NCBI GenBank assembly: GCA_005408345.1
Contig: SEMN01000161.1
Span: 434,001 to 498,000 of the forward strand
DNA from: Macquaria australasica
Lineage: Eukaryota > Chordata > Actinopteri > Centrarchiformes > Percichthyidae
Direction: 5' to 3'
Length of the DNA: 64,000 nt
Shown here: positions 48,606 through 64,000 of the stretch, in pieces
Numbering within the stretch: position 1 is the first letter of the stretch
Layout: each line of letters starts with the position of its first letter
Notes under the pieces: generated by a model
Database searches by the model: none
Seen by the model: the letters and a program-made list of their open reading frames with translations, nothing else
Told to the model about the DNA's origin: nothing
Position numbers and translations under genes: made by a program

Positions 48606-51600
48606 TTATTTGTGTGAACACACTAAATACACATGACCTGCTCAGAATCAGTGTGTGGTATGGAATTAGGACACGGCTTCAGTTTAACCTGTGGATTTTA
48701 AGTAGAAGAAGTAAAGTGTGTATGTGCTATCTAGCTCCTGCCTGTGCGTTTGTCTGTCCAATATTATCCACCAATATTTTTGTAAAAAACTACTAATTAT
48801 GGGCAATTTGGTCCATTTCGTACAAATTAATCCCACTGGTCCATCTTCCACATGTCAGACGAGGAAAAGATAGAAGTTAAAGACAAGAGACTATGGCAAC
48901 ACATAAGCAAAGAAGCAGTGACGCCTGTCTAAACTGGGGAGTAAAAATATTGTAGTTTGCTTTTTCTCTCAACTTACGACAATCATATAAACATGAGCTC
49001 TGTCCTCCAAAGGGTTAAGAATCAGAAAATGAACTGAGAGCCCATAAGACACAAGATATGCAAAATCACCTTCCAAATACCCCTCCACTGCTGTCCAAGA
49101 AATACCGACTTTAATCATATGTACACTAAATAGAAAGAGCTACTCTGTCATAATGTGATATGATACTTAACCTGATATAAACAAAACGACTGCAAAACCT
49201 GGCACGCTCAATGTCAACATGTGAACCTCATGCAATACTGATGGTACACGCACGTAGCTCAACTGGAAATAAACGAGAGAACGGGATACAGTCAAAAACA
49301 TATTGAGTCAGGGAGGTGAAGTTAGTGTTTTTTGCTGCTGAATCATCGAAATAAATGATCAGCTTTTCATTCTGGGTCTCCACTGGCTGGATGTTAAACC
49401 ACGAGCAAAAACACCAATTTCATGTCGCTGTTTCAATACACATTTTTGACTGCAGATGCAGATCCAACACCCTGGCACAAGAAAGATAAATAAATACATC
49501 TTTACTATACTGCACTGCAATGTACCTGATTTCAAGTATGTTAGGTTTCTCTGGCATGGAAACCACTGAGTTTACTTAAAAATGTGACAAACAGAAAAAA
49601 AATACATTGTCATGATATAGATTTTTTTTTTAACTTTCACAAGTATATTTACTTCGGGAACCTTGTATACAGTCATAGTTATTGCATTGTTTTTGCATAT
49701 CTTGTGGGATGCAGGATTGTACCCACTCATACCATATACTGCAACACAACACCTCATAGTTCATGCTAACTCAGATATGACATAAAAACGGCAATGCTGC
49801 TCTACTCCACACGGGGGCACCACAGGCCTCTGAATCTCTCTCACCTGCATTTGAAACCAAAGAGCCTTTAAACAGACACAACAAAGCCTGGTTCGGCACT
49901 TCTGATATGCAGGGTTACTCTATATGAGTATGTGTGTCTATAATATGTAAATGAACATTTATTAGGAACACAAACGTAAAGGATTTGAACTGAATGCATT
50001 CTCTATGTTCTTTTATCCTCAAAGCTGGCTCCTCTGTAGCAGCTTTAATGCAAAGACTACTACTTTACAATTCAGGTGCCTGCTGGTTACACTTATTATT
50101 GAGGATTTAGACTTAATAGTAATCAGTAAATCAGCATAAATAACCAGGAGGAGAACTCATTATTCAGGGTTAAATAAACTTTACCAGGGCTGATCCAACA
50201 GAGTGTGGAAACACAAAAAGCACAAAGTGAGATTGCGCTAACTTTAAGGTTAAAACACTGAACCCATGCTTGACCATTCCTAAATCTGCCTTCCTAACTT
50301 TTAGACTTAAAGTTTGACAAAAAAATAAAATAAAAGCAGCTTATACTCAAACCAAGCCACTAGCCGCAAAGTAGCCTGTAGCTTATGGTACCAAGTTATT
50401 TCAATAAAGAACTATTTTAATGAGGTGCTTTGAGAATAACTGAAAGACAGAGATATTTTATGAAGCCAAAGGATTCTGGATAATAAAAAAAACAACAACA
50501 GACTAAATGTCAGGGAGGGTATTCCTTTGACAACACAGACTTCTTCAGGGTTTGCAATATGATCATAACCACAAAACAATAGCACTGCCACTAAAGACAC
50601 ATTCAACATTCACATTTAGTTTGCATAATAATGTCAGAAGTCTGTTACTGGCACAGGATGCAGTGTATGGCAGTGTGTTCATGCATACCCTTCCCTGCCA
50701 CAAACCTGCTCTGCTTAACATGTAGGAATGAGGGCTCAGCAGTTAGTCCTTAATGGTAAATTAAAGTGAAAACTAATGGCTATAAGTTGACATCTGTCTC
50801 TGGGTGGGAATTCAGTGTCTTTTAAAGTGAGATTTTTAGAGATCATTTATAGAATTTGTCTTTTGAAGCAACAGTTTCCTGAATTGTCCAAGGCTACTGC
50901 AACATATTTGGGTTGGTTTAGAGCTAATAAGAGTGTTTAAAAGTACTGTTTTTAATGCTGTAACCCTAACATAAAATTGACTTTATTACAAAAATCTTTT
51001 TCTGCTGTTTTGTTTTGAAGATCCACTGAGATGTATCTGCATGTGAGCACTGGTCTGGTAAGATACAGACTTTCAATACTATCCTAATGTCTAGTTGACT
51101 TTGCATCAGGATTGTGGTGGTAACAACAATCATGTTTTTCCAAATTTTCAGTGGCTAGCATAACTTGTTACATAACATTTTAGAAAGCAGAACTGAATAA
51201 TTTCAGTTTTAAATACTATAAAGTCGTTTAATAAATGTGACAATTGGTACAAAGGATGTGATACTGACATTAGGAATGGTTTTTTGGAGAAGATACAATA
51301 CCAAAGAGAGACCTGTGCCCTGTGTAATGTCGGAGGCCTGAGGTCCAAACCTGTGCCATAATAGAGAAAGGTCAATAAAAATGTGTCAGCGTGCTACTTA
51401 AAATCCATTACAAGAAAAGAAAAGACAAAACTCACACCAGGGGATCAGCCAGGACGCAACTTCCCCCCAAGCTGATCTATATCCAATCATTTATCACGTT
51501 AACCAAACAATTATCACATCTTATCAATTACCAGTAAATGTCCTGTCTGTAGTACAACTTCAGAACTTAGTTTTACCAGTAAATAAGGTTACAGACAGGG

Positions 51601-52162
51601 ACCTGTTTTATTTCTAACAATGACAATAAATCATAATGTTTTGTGATATGAGCAGACCTCAGACAAAGAGATATGATTCAGAAGTCTTGCAGCATCGTTA
51701 CACCAGCCCTAATAGTTCATTTGGAGTTTAAACTACGATTAAATGAAGAAATCATGTGATTACGGTGTGTTACAGCCGAGCGAGCAGGGCGTCACCCCCC
51801 AGTTCATTCACGAGGCGTCACTGTGGCAGTACGAATTTGGTGCTTCTACCATTCAGAGCGACCATCCACCATAAAGAAGAAAAGCAGCAATTGCCAAAAG
51901 GCTTGTTACCTTCTGGCCAAGCTGCAATGCCGAAACTCGTCACCACTGTAAACCTAACCGTCACTGTGACCTCGCTGGAGACCTTACGCCTAACTAGCTC
52001 TAAACAGAAAAACAAAGAAAAGTTATGCGATGACTAATTTTCAAAGATAGAGCGGCTTCTGACTCTGCAGCTTGGCTAAAAAGTAAAAACTGTGCTAAAG
52101 AAATCACAAAGCTTTGGAAGCATGCCTGTCCATGGTAACCCTGTGTTAAGGAGGCCCATTAT

Positions 52163-52216
52163 CACACACATACACACACACACACACCCTTGCACGCACA
52201 CACACACACACACACA
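52163..52216 (+). repeat. CA-rich microsatellite
   Basis: CA dinucleotides are interrupted by a CCTTGCACG segment, with further scattered CACA runs up to about 52510. Confidence 0.85.
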
Positions 52217-54177
52217 ATACCATACTTGTAATGCTACCTTAATTTACTGTCTAGGCTTAAAATCAGCTTTTTAGAATACACAAGTAACCACTCGAACACA
52301 GGCACGCACACACATCCTCACACACATTTTTTTCTCTTCTGGGAAAAATAAATAAATAAATAGATACAATCTGTAAAAGGTGCATACTGATAGAGAGAAA
52401 GACCCCCCTTTTAGATACACACTATCTCACACATTCGTACACACATACATCCTGTACTAAAACGCAGACACACACCCGCACGCACAAATATAGTTATACA
52501 CTCGCACGCAAACACTACGCCCTGCTTCGATACTTAAAACCTCTTAAAATTCTCCTAAAATAAACCGAGCAAAAATACATTTATAAGACCAGCACCCCGA
52601 TTGTGCAAACAAATCAAGGATAAATTAAACCAATAACATCATGAATATAAAACAAAATAGTCATGGCTAGCCAGCTTTGCACAATATTGAACTGTTAAAT
52701 ACATAGTGGGCGTGGTCTGTAGAGAGAGTGGGCATGGTCTGTAGAGAGAGTGTGTGGCAGCAAATCCAATAGGATTCCACGCTGAGAGGAAGAGGAGGGT
52801 CTTGGAGAAGGAAGTGAGGTTGATTGACGGACAGATCCTCTGCAGATCCATGCCCAGAGTCTGTTTTCTTTTCAATCGGTCACTCCCGTTCTCTCCTCCA
52901 CCCTCCGTCTCTGTTGCCCTGTTCGACACGCTCACCTCCCGAGGGCTGAAAAAGCAAAAACCCAGCGACGGAGGGAGACAGATGGTGCAATAACCAAAGA
53001 GGAGGGAGGAAGGAGAGAGGGAGGAGTGAGGAACGGCGAGGTATGAGGCAGAAAAGGGGGCTCGCTGTCTTTGCTTAGCCACCAAATGCTCCTCCCATTT
53101 CCTGTTTGGGGCAGGCAGTGGGCGTGGCCAAACACGGAAAAGCGGCGGAGGAGGCGAAGCCAGATCAAGGTGACGAACGAGGTGAGTTTGTCTCTCGCTG
53201 GCGTCTCATTGGCCAGCGGATAAAAGAGCTGGCTAGCTTCCTGTCGGCCAGAGACAGTCTCTCTCTGCCCGTGGCCCCCTACAGCAGCCCTGTGGTGGCT
53301 GTTGGTCCATCCCTCAAATCCTTCCCCCCCTTGGCTGGGGGTGGCGTGTCACCTTAATCCCACCCCTAGGCTGGCAGGGCTGTGCTCCAAGGTTCCTTAG
53401 CTTTGGAAGAGGAAGAGAAATGAGATTTCAAACAGGGTTTTCCTCACCCCCGTTTACTCAATACAGCGCTTCATCATCAGTGAACCAAGAAGGAGGAGTT
53501 GACCTTTGACCTCAAGTGGGTGCGGTCAGATTTGAATCCTTAACTGACCCCCGCCACAAGCTGGTCTGCTGTCCCCTACCTGGCTTCATGGCGGCCAGAC
53601 AAACAACAATAACACAACACCAAAGTAGGCAGAGGAAATGAAAACAATAAACACACCATGTCGACTGCAGGAAATCCATAAAAGGACTTCCTGCCTCTGT
53701 TGTTTCCATTCTACCTTTCCTTCATCTCTACTTTCCACTCGCGTTTTTTTGCTCGTCTCTACTTTTCTGCTCTTCACACTTTGAGGACATGATAAAACTG
53801 TGAGGCACTTTAGAGACACACTCAGACACGTGTGGAGAACACACGTACTCACATACACGTACAAATAGAGAAAATCATAGCGTCACACAAGCATACACTC
53901 AGAGTATAGTGTGGTATACTTTACTACAAACATTCACGCACATACAAACTCATATAAACCAACAAAGTCATAACCAGGTGTTTAAGGTTGCGTCACTGGC
54001 CGCCAATGTCCAGAGCGGTTACGTCTGGCAGAGAGGCAGACAGTGTGTGTGTGTGTATGTGTGTGTGTGAGGGGCGGGGACAGACAGAGCCAGCTGCGGC
54101 GCTGTTACCCAGCACTGACAAGCGTCAGTCTCTGATGATGTCAGAGGGGCCAGTCGGCCGATCGAACCCGCCAAGCC

Positions 54178-64000
<9,823 letters not shown>

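Larger units (their letters stand above)
42300..54177. other. Gene-poor region; probable long cacna1c 3' UTR plus spacer
   Basis: I find no splice-consistent coding exons. On the minus strand this stretch follows the cacna1c stop, and the complement of 42976-42981 reads AATAAA. A 3' UTR of several kilobases is therefore possible, though unproven. Contents include an AGA-type microsatellite at 43379-43402, a dispersed repeat at 48326-48605, CA-rich tracts at 52163-52216, and AT-rich hairpins such as 45651-45678. A GC-richer part at 52700-54177 borders the terminal exon. Confidence 0.4.

Noticed and set aside
51756..52037. A 93-aa plus-strand frame in the gene-poor region
   Set aside because: No recognisable homology, no splice partners, and an antisense frame of similar length covers the same bases. 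It may be a repeat fragment.
41415..54177. The vertebrate miR-96/182/183, miR-129 or miR-335 microRNAs known from the human region around these genes
   Set aside because: I looked for the mature sequences by eye and saw none; a covariance search would be needed to exclude others.

Overview
The window is vertebrate nuclear DNA, most likely from a percomorph ray-finned fish. Genes are split into many short exons with GT/AG introns. Exon-by-exon translation gives six protein-coding genes, one tRNA gene, and several fish-type dispersed repeats and microsatellites. There are no bacterial operons, phage genes or CRISPR arrays.

Layout from left to right. (1) 674-3533 (+): the last eight coding exons of klhdc10, a kelch-repeat protein, with a 3' UTR of about 2 kb. 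(2) 6276-15592 (-): a complete 20-exon gene for a CAX/VNX1-type cation/proton antiporter (cax1, 785 aa), tail to tail with klhdc10. (3) 18500-26917 (-): a complete 12-exon smoothened gene (smo, 833 aa from the first ATG), with a tRNA-Glu(CTC) gene on the opposite strand in one intron. (4) 31369-36222 (-): a complete 8-exon tetraspanin of the TspanC8 group (tspan33, 283 aa). (5) 37871-41414 (+): a complete 8-exon gene for a 631-aa protein whose N-terminus resembles the TIN2/TINF2 N-terminal domain and whose C-terminus has nine C2H2 zinc fingers. (6) 54178-64000 (-): the last 15 coding exons of cacna1c (Cav1.2), from the domain IV pore/S6 segment to the C-terminal PDZ-type tail; the rest lies beyond the right edge.

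The 12.8 kb from 41415 to 54177 contains no coding gene I can support. Its two ends probably hold the 3' UTRs of the zinc-finger gene and of cacna1c. Every complete gene assembles into one uninterrupted frame with matching splice phases, so I see no pseudogene. The genes do not form one pathway. They cover C-end-rule degradation (klhdc10), endomembrane ion exchange (cax1), Hedgehog signalling (smo), ADAM10 trafficking (tspan33), DNA binding (the finger gene) and calcium entry (cacna1c).

The most unusual item is the TINF2_N-like/C2H2 fusion gene. Also notable are two exons of tspan33 whose polypyrimidine tracts are microsatellites, a pair of nested inverted-repeat transposon-like elements in a cax1 intron, and a two-CxxC motif in a cax1 loop.
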